Part shown: one piece after another, positions 5,526 through 13,287 of the stretch | Layout: each line of letters opens with the position of its first letter | Position numbering within the stretch: position 1 is the stretch's first letter | Source: an uncultured Burkholderiaceae bacterium | GTDB lineage: Bacteria; Pseudomonadota; Gammaproteobacteria; Burkholderiales; Burkholderiaceae | DNA: 22,928 bases | Direction of reading: 5' to 3' | NCBI GenBank assembly: GCA_937871985.1 | Contig: CALMPB010000103.1 | Coordinates: 1 to 22,928, forward strand | Position numbers and translations under genes: made by a program | The notes under the pieces: model-generated | Database searches by the model: none | Told to the model about the DNA's origin: nothing | The model's input: only the letters and a program-made list of their open reading frames with translations

Positions 5526-5807
5526 TCACTTGCCGTTCATCCGATCGCGGACCGCCTTCGCCGGCGCGAACGTCAGCTTGCGTGACGCCGCGATCGTGAT
5601 CGCCTCGCCCGTCGACGGGTTGCGCCCCTGGCGCTCTGGGGTGTCCTTCAGCTTGAACTTGCCGAACCCGTTGAGGCTGACTTCCTCGCCGGTCGCGACA
5701 GCCGCGGTGATGTTCGCAAGGATCGCATCGATGACCTTCCTGGCGTCCGCCTTTGCGAGGCCATGGGTATTGGAGAGCTGTTCGGCCAGATCGGATGTCG
5801 TCGTCAT
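5526..5807 (-). CDS. HU-family DNA-binding protein
   Basis: HU proteins are small dimeric architectural proteins that bend and wrap DNA in the nucleoid. The 93 residues show the complete fold: helical N terminus (SDLAEQL to VIDAIL), the GFGKF turn at 48-51, the arm tip GRNPSTGE at 61-68 with the DNA-intercalating Pro, and the C-terminal RKLTFAPAKAVRDRMN. ATG 5807 matches the family start; a longer frame adds residues not found in the family. It lies 44 bp after the SRAP gene on the same strand. On a conjugative element an extra HU may help replication, recombination or silencing; HU versus IHF cannot be decided from the sequence alone, but HU is more likely. Confidence 0.93.
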   Translation of the reverse strand: MTTTSDLAEQLSNTHGLAKADARKVIDAILANITAAVATGEEVSLNGFGKFKLKDTPERQGRNPSTGEAITIAASRKLTFAPAKAVRDRMNGK

Positions 5808-5851
5808 GAACACGTCCCGGTGGTGAATGATTGGACCGGCCTTAGCCCGGT

Positions 5852-6517
5852 TCACGTCGCGCCGCCATCGGGAGTTGCCTCCTGCGCGCTCATCTCGCCC
5901 TCATAGGGGCGGACGAGCTTCAGGGCGTCTTCATAGCTGCCGTCGAGCCATGCCGTGAAATCGCGAGGGTGAAGGATCGCCGGCATTGCCTTGGGATGCC
6001 AGGGATCGACGGTGGCGTTGGGAGAGGTGGTGCAGAAGGCATAGGCATCGCCGCGCTCGGTCGGCCGCCACAGACCGGCGAAGAAGGCGATGGGCTGGTC
6101 GGGCAGCGAAAACCACATCTGGCGGGGTTTGCCATCGTCGCCCTTCCCGCCCTCGGGATGCGGCTCGGCGAAGTGCGTGAACGGGACCAGGCAGCGCCGA
6201 TCGGGATTGGCGATCGACGGCTTCCACATCGACGATGAGAGATACCGCGCATTGGTGACGAACTTGTCCAGCTTGACCGCCGGGTCGCGCTTGCTCGCTA
6301 CCTTGGTCGGGAAGCCCCATTCCATCGCGATCGGCTCAAGCGGGCGGTTACCCTCCCCTGCCCGCCTGACGACCAGTCCGTAGCGCGCTGTCTTCTTGCC
6401 CGTCGGGAAGATCTCGCGCGGCACCGGGTAGGTCTCGTCCTCGGGATAAGGCGGCTCGAAACCGACCGCCCGCATCACCGCGGCCTGTTTGGCGCTCAGC
6501 CGATATCGGTTGCAGAT
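5852..6517 (-). CDS. SOS response-associated peptidase (SRAP, YedK/HMCES family), apparent ATC start
   Basis: SRAP proteins trap abasic sites in single-stranded DNA by forming a covalent link through the N-terminal amine and thiol of Cys2, which must follow the removed initiator Met. Here the family start MCNRYRL reads ICNRYRL: codon 1 is ATC (6517-6515), then TGC. AAGGAG lies 8 nt upstream, ideal spacing. An in-frame TAG lies eight codons further upstream, and no ATG, GTG or TTG lies between. The first standard start is GTG at 6478, which would remove Cys2. The active site is otherwise intact: Asn89 (TNAR), Glu118 (HFAEPH) and His174 (WHPKAMP). At 221 residues it matches E. coli YedK (222). 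Either ATC is used as a rare start or the gene has lost its start codon by one base change. Confidence 0.85.
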   Translation of the reverse strand: MCNRYRLSAKQAAVMRAVGFEPPYPEDETYPVPREIFPTGKKTARYGLVVRRAGEGNRPLEPIAMEWGFPTKVASKRDPAVKLDKFVTNARYLSSSMWKPSIANPDRRCLVPFTHFAEPHPEGGKGDDGKPRQMWFSLPDQPIAFFAGLWRPTERGDAYAFCTTSPNATVDPWHPKAMPAILHPRDFTAWLDGSYEDALKLVRPYEGEMSAQEATPDGGAT

Positions 6518-6544
6518 CGGTCCGGCTCCTTCATCGTGCCCAGG

Positions 6545-6901
6545 CTAGAAGAACTCCCGGCCACCGCGATACTCGCGCCAGGCATTATCCCATTTCGTGC
6601 CAACGTCGCCACTCACCGGCCGCGCGCCGACGTCGAATCCGGCCATCACGTCGTCGATATGCGGTGCCGGCACCGGAATGTTGAACGGCGCGATCCTACG
6701 CGCCTTCAAGTGCCAGACATAGGCGAGCTCGTGATCGGTGACCGGCGCGGCCTTCCCCCACGCCACGTCCTGGAACTGGCGCTGCGCCGCGCTCCTCGGC
6801 CGACGCTCGCGCAAACGCAGCGCATCGTAGAACAGCAGATGCTCGCGCAGCAGCGCCTCGTAGCGTTCGATCGTGCGCGGGTTTTCGCCGTCCTGCTCCA
6901 C
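6545..6901 (-). CDS. Hypothetical protein, unknown function
   Basis: This is a soluble, charged protein of 118 residues if it starts at GTG 6901, which has CGGAG 8 nt upstream. The frame also allows TTG at 6946 (133 residues) without a good binding site. Recognisable segments are an Arg/Leu-rich helix (RYEALLREHLLFYDALRLRERRP), then TDHELAYVWHLKARR, and a Trp/Tyr-rich C terminus. There is no signal peptide or membrane segment. It lies 27 bp before the SRAP start and could be cotranscribed with it, so a role linked to SRAP and HU is possible but not shown. I recognise no family. Confidence 0.6.
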   Translation of the reverse strand: MEQDGENPRTIERYEALLREHLLFYDALRLRERRPRSAAQRQFQDVAWGKAAPVTDHELAYVWHLKARRIAPFNIPVPAPHIDDVMAGFDVGARPVSGDVGTKWDNAWREYRGGREFF

Positions 6902-6976
6902 CGTGCCCACTCCGTCAGTACGGGTGAAAATCCTCGCCAAACTCAATCCGATATGCTAGACTTTGCAAGCCTAATT

Positions 6977-6993
6977 CTGACCATCACGGTCAG
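6977..6993. promoter_or_regulatory. 6-bp inverted repeat in a divergent promoter region
   Basis: CTGACC-ATCAC-GGTCAG lies in the short gap between the divergent genes at 6901 and 7018, about 24 bp before the rightward ATG. This is a suitable place for an operator. It is short enough that chance is possible. Confidence 0.4.
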
Positions 6994-7017
6994 CCACGGA
7001 TTGAGGAAGGAGCGGCC

Positions 7018-7260
7018 ATGTTGAACCACGAAACTGGCCAGATGGACTGGGGCAGCACTGCCAACCATTCGCTATACTTCAACCCTGATAATTTACTCGA
7101 TCCAATGACGCACCGTGGGCGGGAGCTAATCACCGAGGGTTCTACCAGCACTGACAGCGACGATATATCTTTCCCCAATGCTGACGGTCCTGCGTGGCCT
7201 TTGTTCTTGATCGCGGCGCTTATTATCTGCGGATTTTTTCTCTCACCTTTCAGTTCCTAA
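7018..7260 (+). CDS. Small tail-anchored membrane protein, unknown function
   Basis: This 80-residue protein has a polar, Asp/Ser/Thr-rich N-terminal part of about 57 residues and one C-terminal membrane segment (WPLFLIAALIICGFFL, about 60-75), with only five residues after it. An AAGGAG ribosome binding site lies about 6 nt before ATG. Base composition is visibly more AT-rich than the transfer genes. Its stop overlaps the end of the convergent traG by 11 bp. The position at the end of the transfer operon and the membrane anchor would suit an entry-exclusion or accessory transfer role, but this is speculation; I recognise no family. Confidence 0.68.
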   Translation: MLNHETGQMDWGSTANHSLYFNPDNLLDPMTHRGRELITEGSTSTDSDDISFPNADGPAWPLFLIAALIICGFFLSPFSS

Positions 7261-10200
7261 GCTGAAATCTACGCGGGTCGACCGGAGCGCCATCTTTCCA
7301 CAGTTCGTAGTGAAGATGCGACCCGGTCGATTTTCCGGTGCTGCCAACACGCCCGATCACCGCCCCAGCCTGGACGGTACTTCCAACCTGAAAAGCCGAC
7401 CGATCCTGCATGTGGAAGTATTTGCTCTGTGAGCCGTCGCCATGCTGCAGGACTACATAATTGCCGGCGCCGTTGGCCTGGAAGTCGTTTCGTATGACCT
7501 GACCCGAGGCTGGCGCACGGATTTCTGTCCCTGCTGGTGCTGCAATATCCACGCCACGGTGATGCCGTCCCGGCTCGCCGGTGACCGGGTCAATCCGACC
7601 ACCCATTCCTGAACTCAGCCGCCCAGAGATCGGCAACATTGCCCGCTCACCGCGGGGGACTTCGTATACATGGCTGGTGCCAGCGCCTATACCGAGGTTG
7701 TCACGGACCCAGTTGCGCGCGCCCTCGACACCGGGAAGTGTCGTCGTGATCCACGCGTCGTTGCGCTCCCGGACATGGTCACCGAGCTGACCCGCCGTCC
7801 CTCTCGCGTCGTCGACGCCGTTGCCGACCTCGAACGCGCCGCGCGTGATGCGCGCTGATGCGTTCGGAATCGCGTCAGCGACATTGCCGGCCAGATCGAG
7901 ATCGCGCGAACTCTCGCGGATCGATACATCCGGCCCTTGCGCCCTGACGCCGGCGGCGCGCTCATTACCCCATTGTTGTACTGCACCCGGTGTCGCCGAT
8001 GCAGGGCCATGCAGCTGCCCGGACAGGCGCTCAGGCACGCTTACACCCAATTCGTCGCGGACCGATGCAACGCGGCGCTCCATGAACTCACCAAGCAGGA
8101 TATCGCGCACCTGTTCCTGTTGCGGGGTGCGGGGCATCACCATCCCCGGCGTCCACCCGAACTGCGACAGCGTATCGTCGCCTAGCAACCGCTCCTGAGC
8201 GTACACTACAAACTCCTGGCTCTCGTTCCGATTGAGCGACCAGCCCCGCGCCGAGGCCTCCCTGACATCGTTGCTGACCCGCTGGAACGTCTCTTCGGCT
8301 CGAGTTGCTTCCAACGACGCCGACCGCGATTCCCCGACGCTGACGCCCAGCTTCTGCGACAGCGACCGAACCTCGCTATCTCCGCTCGTGCTAGATTCAC
8401 GCATGAATTCGTCGCGTGCTGCCCGGGCCTGCGTCGAGTTAGTTTCCTTTGTAATGTAGTCTTGTAATTCCCCGTAGGCGTTATCGGCCGACAGCGTCCT
8501 GTTCGTATTTTCGGTCGCGATCGATGCGATTTTACCGCTGAGGCCAGCCCTTCCGGTGACGCCCCACAACTTCTTAAGAACTTCTATGCCGGCGTTCGCG
8601 TCGCCTGTGGTCTGCGAAGCACGGGCGACTTGCTGTGCATCGGACTCACTAAGACCAAAGCGATTGCTCAGTCCGGTGGAAAGGCTCCGAGATGCCTCCG
8701 TCATTCTGGTGATGCTGTTATTGAACCCCGACCCCGTCTCGGTCGAACTACCACGCCGATGCTCAGCGGCCGTCAACAGATCCGTCGCCGTCGTCGCCGT
8801 CGCGTTCCAGGATTGCGATGCCGCGCTGCGGAGCGACTGGGTGTGCGTCTGCCCGTCCGAGAGCGCCCGGCTCATGCTGCTGTCGAACCCGGCGGTCCGC
8901 GTCGGCGTGAATGCGAGGTTCGAGATGCCCTGGCGGGTATCGAACGCGTTGGTCCCGTCCGCGAAGCCGTACGTCACGCCACCGTCGGCGTTGGTGAACG
9001 TGCCGACCGAATAGCCCGAATTGAACTTGGGCTGATCGTCGAACTTGTTCGCCTGGGTCATGCCCGACGTCAGGTTCTGGAATGAGGTATTGCCGTACGA
9101 GTAGTTGCCGGTGGTGCGCTCGGTCGCGGCCTGTTCGGCCGCGCTGTGCGCCGGTTGCAACATCGAGGTCGCATGCCCCGCGATCGCCATCGCGCCGCGC
9201 GCCATCCCGCCGGCGATGAACGGCACGCTCATCATCAGGAAGCCGGCGAGCGTCGAGATCGATTCATTGACGCTCGCCATGCCGTCCGAAACCAGCAGCG
9301 TCGGCCCGATCGGCGCCGCCGCGTGATAGAGGCTCGCCGCCCTGCTCATCACGAACATGTGCAGGATGACGTAGAGCGGCCCCCAGGAGGCGAGGTAGAA
9401 GAACCCGGTCGCATAGCCCTTGAGCGTCTGCAGGCCGGTCCTGGGGAACAGGAACAGCGGGAAAAGCACCGGGAACATCGCGTAGAATACGACCGTCAGG
9501 ACGATGCCGAGAAGCGGCACCCAGGTCATCGCCTGCGTAGCGATCGAGGTGTAGGTGTTCTTGGCCTGGGCGTCCGCGCGCTGCGACGCATAGGCGTCCC
9601 ACCCGGCGTCTGAGAAGCTCTCGCGCGCGGCCAGGAACGCGTCAATCATCGAGATCTGTTTCAGGTACGAATAGGCATCGGTCGAGGTGCCGTGCATCTG
9701 CGCCGCGACCACCGGCAGGTCATCGCGAATGCGCTGCGCCGCGATCGTGTCGGCGATGCCAGGATAGGCGTTCCTGGCGAACGGGATCAGATCCTTGTCG
9801 TAGGCCGTCTGCCACTGGGCATCCATGCGCGAATAGGCTTCGTTGCACGGGATTATCGAATTTTCGGTGGTGCCGGGACCGGTCGAACTGATCCAGCGCT
9901 GGCTGCGCGCCGGCGACCCCGGCCCGATCGACTCCCACAGGTTGCTGGTCTTGGTCAGGTCGTCCATCGCCTTGAAGCCGAGCAGCACGTCATAGAAGGT
10001 GCATTGCTTCAGATGCTCATCGAGGTTGGCGCGGAACACGCTGTCGGTGATCTGGAACGTGCGTGCCTTGTCCATCAGCCGCGCGCCGTAGATCATGCCG
10101 TTGTTGGTCAGCGCGAGCGCGTTGGGCATGACGAACACGGTCTCGGCCGAGCGCGTCATCCAGTCGCCGACCTGGCTCGTAAACGAGGCCATCACGCCCA

Positions 10201-10504
10201 GGCCCAGCGGCACGTTGTCGACCACCGAGGGCGCGAGCGCGGGGTTGATCCGGTCGGTCACCTTCACCGTGACGGTCGGGACCATCAGCATCATGTAGAT
10301 GAGCGTCGACTGGAGGAACCAGTTGAACCACGCCCGCCAGTCGAGCGAGAAGGCGACGACGAACAGCGAGTAGATGAAGCCCATCACCATCACGACCTGG
10401 AGCATCGAGCGGTAGCCCCCGCCCCCGGTCCATGCCGCGACCGCGTTGAAGACGTTGACGATATATTCGCCCCCGCCGATCGTGAAGACTTCGAGCCCGC
10501 CCAT
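7250..10504 (-). CDS. traG: TraG mating-pair stabilisation protein with C-terminal M23 peptidase domain
   Basis: F-type TraG is an inner-membrane protein whose N-terminal part is needed for pilus assembly and whose periplasmic C-terminal part acts in mating-pair stabilisation and entry exclusion. The 1084 residues start MGGLEVFTIGGGEY, the family start, with GGGAG 9 nt upstream. Hydrophobic segments lie in the first 120 residues and in the PLLGIVLTVVFYAMFPVLF to LYVILHMF region. A long Ser/Thr/Arg-rich, partly helical middle follows. From about residue 949 comes an M23 (LytM-type) zinc endopeptidase domain with His982 and Asp986 in HHRGVD, His1031, and HLH at 1063-1065; all zinc and catalytic positions are present. 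The domain should cut peptidoglycan cross-bridges in the periplasm. F TraG (938 residues) has no such domain. This is the last gene of the operon. Confidence 0.93.
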   Translation of the reverse strand: MGGLEVFTIGGGEYIVNVFNAVAAWTGGGGYRSMLQVVMVMGFIYSLFVVAFSLDWRAWFNWFLQSTLIYMMLMVPTVTVKVTDRINPALAPSVVDNVPLGLGVMASFTSQVGDWMTRSAETVFVMPNALALTNNGMIYGARLMDKARTFQITDSVFRANLDEHLKQCTFYDVLLGFKAMDDLTKTSNLWESIGPGSPARSQRWISSTGPGTTENSIIPCNEAYSRMDAQWQTAYDKDLIPFARNAYPGIADTIAAQRIRDDLPVVAAQMHGTSTDAYSYLKQISMIDAFLAARESFSDAGWDAYASQRADAQAKNTYTSIATQAMTWVPLLGIVLTVVFYAMFPVLFPLFLFPRTGLQTLKGYATGFFYLASWGPLYVILHMFVMSRAASLYHAAAPIGPTLLVSDGMASVNESISTLAGFLMMSVPFIAGGMARGAMAIAGHATSMLQPAHSAAEQAATERTTGNYSYGNTSFQNLTSGMTQANKFDDQPKFNSGYSVGTFTNADGGVTYGFADGTNAFDTRQGISNLAFTPTRTAGFDSSMSRALSDGQTHTQSLRSAASQSWNATATTATDLLTAAEHRRGSSTETGSGFNNSITRMTEASRSLSTGLSNRFGLSESDAQQVARASQTTGDANAGIEVLKKLWGVTGRAGLSGKIASIATENTNRTLSADNAYGELQDYITKETNSTQARAARDEFMRESSTSGDSEVRSLSQKLGVSVGESRSASLEATRAEETFQRVSNDVREASARGWSLNRNESQEFVVYAQERLLGDDTLSQFGWTPGMVMPRTPQQEQVRDILLGEFMERRVASVRDELGVSVPERLSGQLHGPASATPGAVQQWGNERAAGVRAQGPDVSIRESSRDLDLAGNVADAIPNASARITRGAFEVGNGVDDARGTAGQLGDHVRERNDAWITTTLPGVEGARNWVRDNLGIGAGTSHVYEVPRGERAMLPISGRLSSGMGGRIDPVTGEPGRHHRGVDIAAPAGTEIRAPASGQVIRNDFQANGAGNYVVLQHGDGSQSKYFHMQDRSAFQVGSTVQAGAVIGRVGSTGKSTGSHLHYELWKDGAPVDPRRFQLRN

Positions 10505-10527
10505 CGCCGTCGCTCCCTTGCCGCCGT

Positions 10528-11970
10528 TTACCGCAAGCCCTGCGCGCTGAGGCCGCGTCCGAACCGGAGCGAAGCCGACAACTGCGGGCTCATGGTGTTC
10601 TTGAGGGTGGATTCCATGAACTGGGTGTACTGGATCACCCGGTAGGTATTGGAGATCTGCCCGGCCATCTTCTCGCTGCGCCGCGACAGCTCGGTCTTCA
10701 CGCTGTCGACCTGGGCGCGCCACGCCTTGAACTCGTCGGTCGAGACGAACTTCGCGCCCGCCTGCGCCTGCGAGATCGTGTCCAGCATCCGGTCGAGCAT
10801 CGACATCAGCATGTCGATCGCGACCATCTCGGCGAGCGTCGCGCGATCGCCGCCCGAGAGGCCCATGTGCGCCGCCTCGTTGACGACGAGGATCTTGTAG
10901 AGCGGGATCGACGTCATGCCCAGCAGCGCGATCTCGTCACCCGACAGCGCGGCGTTGGAGCGGATCTTGCCCGACATGCTGTCCATCGCCTTCAGGACGC
11001 GCGTACGCAGCGCCTCGTTGGTCGAGATGCTCAGCTTGGTGGGCGTGGGCTTCAGACACCCCTTGTCGTCGGTCGTGTCGCACTGCCACACGTCGGTTGG
11101 TGCCGAGGCGGTGCCGTCGAGCAGCGCCTGATAGGTGTCCCAGCTTGCCGGCGCGATGAACTGGAACGCGCCCATGCTGCTTTCCGACTTGGTGGCGTCG
11201 TAGATGATCGTGCCGACCATCGTCATGAGGAACTCGGCATATTCCCGGGACGGCTTGGTCGCGCTTTTCGCATTGAGCGCATACCAGGTGTAATTTTTCG
11301 ACTGGACCAGCTCGGCATCGTCACCACTCTTGGCGATCGTCGATTCCCGCTCGCCCTTGTTGGTGCAGCCGTGTCGCGCCGCGGCCGCGTCGGAGAAGAA
11401 GCCCTTCGCCCCGCCGACCTGCTGGCAGATCGTCGAAGACGCCCCGTCCATCGCCGGCCACAGCGAACCGATCGCCTGCTGCGCCGCTTCACACGAAGAC
11501 ATGTTGAACGCGTTCAGCTGCTGCACGCGCTGGCTCATGTCCTTCATCACCCCGCCGATCTGTGCGGAGATGCTGTCGATCGCGAGCTGGAAGGCGAAGC
11601 CGATCGCGTTGTTGGCGGTCGCCTTGAGCATTGCCACGATCTCGTCGGCGTTGATGAACGAGAATGACCCCGCGAACAGGTCGATGCCACCGCAGCCGCC
11701 GCGCGCGCTGGGGAGCGCGACGCTGACCGGGTTGATCGACTTCTGCGGAAAGCGGCTCCACAGCGAACCACCCGAGTAATAGCCCGCCGACTGCCCCTGG
11801 AAGGCGGTCGGGCCGGTCACGTTCGCGGCCGCGCCCGACTTGTTGAAATAGCTGTTCATCTCGCCCTGGACGTCGGCCATCGCCGGCGTCGCGACGAGAC
11901 CGCCAAGCGCGAGGATCATGCTGGCCTGCGCGAGAACCGCGGCGCAGAAGCGGACGATCGAGCGGACCAT
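10528..11970 (-). CDS. traH: TraH conjugal pilus assembly protein
   Basis: TraH is a periplasmic or outer-membrane-associated protein needed for F-pilus assembly, working with TraF, TraU, TraW and TrbC. The 480 residues (F TraH 458) start with a signal peptide ending ATPAMA, then DVQGEMNSYFNKSG. Other typical features are PQKSINPVSVALPSARGGCGGIDLFAGSFS-like text at about 75-105, split here by my memory of the family, and Cys residues (GGCGG, SSCEAA, STICQQ, HGCTN, WQCDT, KGCLK). The C-terminal third is helical and may form coiled coils. The start overlaps the traF stop by one base (TGATG), so translation is probably coupled. Confidence 0.93.
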   Translation of the reverse strand: MVRSIVRFCAAVLAQASMILALGGLVATPAMADVQGEMNSYFNKSGAAANVTGPTAFQGQSAGYYSGGSLWSRFPQKSINPVSVALPSARGGCGGIDLFAGSFSFINADEIVAMLKATANNAIGFAFQLAIDSISAQIGGVMKDMSQRVQQLNAFNMSSCEAAQQAIGSLWPAMDGASSTICQQVGGAKGFFSDAAAARHGCTNKGERESTIAKSGDDAELVQSKNYTWYALNAKSATKPSREYAEFLMTMVGTIIYDATKSESSMGAFQFIAPASWDTYQALLDGTASAPTDVWQCDTTDDKGCLKPTPTKLSISTNEALRTRVLKAMDSMSGKIRSNAALSGDEIALLGMTSIPLYKILVVNEAAHMGLSGGDRATLAEMVAIDMLMSMLDRMLDTISQAQAGAKFVSTDEFKAWRAQVDSVKTELSRRSEKMAGQISNTYRVIQYTQFMESTLKNTMSPQLSASLRFGRGLSAQGLR

Positions 11971-12878
11971 CAGAAGTCACTCCCGGGCTTGACGCTGGTC
12001 AGTGTGAAGATGCGGTTCATCACCTCGTCGGCCGCCATCACGCCGTAGCCGATCGGCATCGGCTGCTTGGTGACGGTGTCGAACAGGACGAGCGCGGGCA
12101 CCTGCTGGCCGCGCATGCCCATCGCCTTGTATTGCCCGGTGTCGACCGTGTAGTTCGGGAAGGCACGGGTCGGCCCGCCATCGAGCGAGATCGCCATGAC
12201 GGTCAGGCCGAAGCGATCCGAGACGCTGCGCATGATCGGCCCGAAGGTCTCGCACGCGGCGCAGGCCGACGAGTAGAAATAGAACACGCCGTACCGCTGG
12301 GAGATCTGCGACAACACGCGCTCGCGATCGGCGTTGCGCGTGTCGAGCCAGGTTCGCTTGCCCAGCTGGCTGACGGGGCGCTGGAGCGTGTAGTCGAGGT
12401 CGGGGTTCTGCCACACCGTGCGCTGCCACATGTCGGCGAACGACGAGGCGCGATCGAGCTGCTCGCGCTGGAAGGCGATATAGTGGCTGATGTTCTCGGG
12501 CGTCGGCTCGAGGATCGCCCGCGCCTTCAACTCCTCCAGCTGTTTCGAGATCGCCGCAAGCTGCTCGGCCGACGACCGCGCGGGCTGCGCCGACCGCTGC
12601 TCGGCGGGCTTGGCTTTGGGCTTGTCGCAGTAGAACCAGGTGCCGAGCCGCCGTTCGCGGCAGTAGAAGTCGTCGCCGGTCTGCGCCGCGACGCGGTCGG
12701 CCGATCCGAGATCGTCCGCGCTGCCATAGCTATCCTGACCGCCATCGCGGCCGTCGTCACCGGCATCGCGGGTGGACGACACCGAATCCGGCAGCGGCGT
12801 CAGCTCCTGCGCCGTCGCCGGCGTCAGCACGGGCGATGCGACCGAGAGGATGAGAGCGAGGGTCAGGGCCTTGCGCAT
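11970..12878 (-). CDS. traF: TraF conjugal pilus assembly protein, thioredoxin-like with CAAC motif
   Basis: F-type TraF is a periplasmic protein with a thioredoxin-like C-terminal domain, needed for pilus assembly. The 302 residues start with a signal peptide ending PATAQ. A Cys pair (Cys73 in FYCRER, Cys84 in FYCDK) precedes a helical stretch. The thioredoxin-like part begins near 190 with YGVFYFYSSACAACETF. The redox-type motif C-A-A-C is at 206-209, and a cis-Pro-like QVPALVLFD follows. The F-plasmid TraF, as I recall, lacks C-x-x-C, so this version may be an active thiol oxidoreductase for the many Cys of TraN, TraU and TraH. It starts 1 bp after the upstream gene. Confidence 0.92.
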   Translation of the reverse strand: MRKALTLALILSVASPVLTPATAQELTPLPDSVSSTRDAGDDGRDGGQDSYGSADDLGSADRVAAQTGDDFYCRERRLGTWFYCDKPKAKPAEQRSAQPARSSAEQLAAISKQLEELKARAILEPTPENISHYIAFQREQLDRASSFADMWQRTVWQNPDLDYTLQRPVSQLGKRTWLDTRNADRERVLSQISQRYGVFYFYSSACAACETFGPIMRSVSDRFGLTVMAISLDGGPTRAFPNYTVDTGQYKAMGMRGQQVPALVLFDTVTKQPMPIGYGVMAADEVMNRIFTLTSVKPGSDF

Positions 12879-12879
12879 G

Positions 12880-13287
12880 TCAGTCGTCCTTCTTCTTCTG
12901 CTTTTCGCGATCTTCCTGTTCGCGGCGGGTGAGGTAGGATTTGAGCGTTCCGAGGAGCGACGGCTCCTTGAGCGACACGAGCTGCGCCATGTCGTCGGCG
13001 AGGATGCGGAACAGGTTGCCGTACACCCCGATGATGAGGTTGCGGGCGTGCCGGCGCGGGTAGAGCGTCTCGCCCCGGCGCAGGATGAGGTTGGCGCGGA
13101 TCAGCCGCGCGATCGTCGGTTCGAGATCGGCCACGCACAGCTTCGTATCGAACCAGCTGTCGAGCGTCGGGATAAGGAACCCGGCCGGGTGCGGTCCGGC
13201 GCGCAGGAGCGCGATCAGGACCGCAAATTCCGCGACCGACAGGTCGGGAAAGGGACGATGGTCCGACAGTTGCGTCACGCCGGTCAT
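12880..13287 (-). CDS. Small soluble protein inside the transfer operon
   Basis: This 135-residue protein has no signal peptide or membrane segment, although the genes on both sides encode exported proteins. Residues about 17-80 (VAEFAVLIALLRAG to ARLIRANLILRRGETLYPRR) look like helices followed by a beta-hairpin, reminiscent of a winged-helix DNA-binding fold. The C terminus is strongly charged (REQEDREKQKKKDD). It starts inside the traN stop (ATGA) and ends 1 bp before traF, so it is certainly cotranscribed. It could be a cytoplasmic regulator of transfer genes, but this is inference from shape only. I recognise no family. Confidence 0.75.
   Translation of the reverse strand: MTGVTQLSDHRPFPDLSVAEFAVLIALLRAGPHPAGFLIPTLDSWFDTKLCVADLEPTIARLIRANLILRRGETLYPRRHARNLIIGVYGNLFRILADDMAQLVSLKEPSLLGTLKSYLTRREQEDREKQKKKDD

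Noticed and set aside
9692..10645. Open plus-strand frame of 317 codons
   Set aside because: Antisense to traG and the end of traH; no family features.
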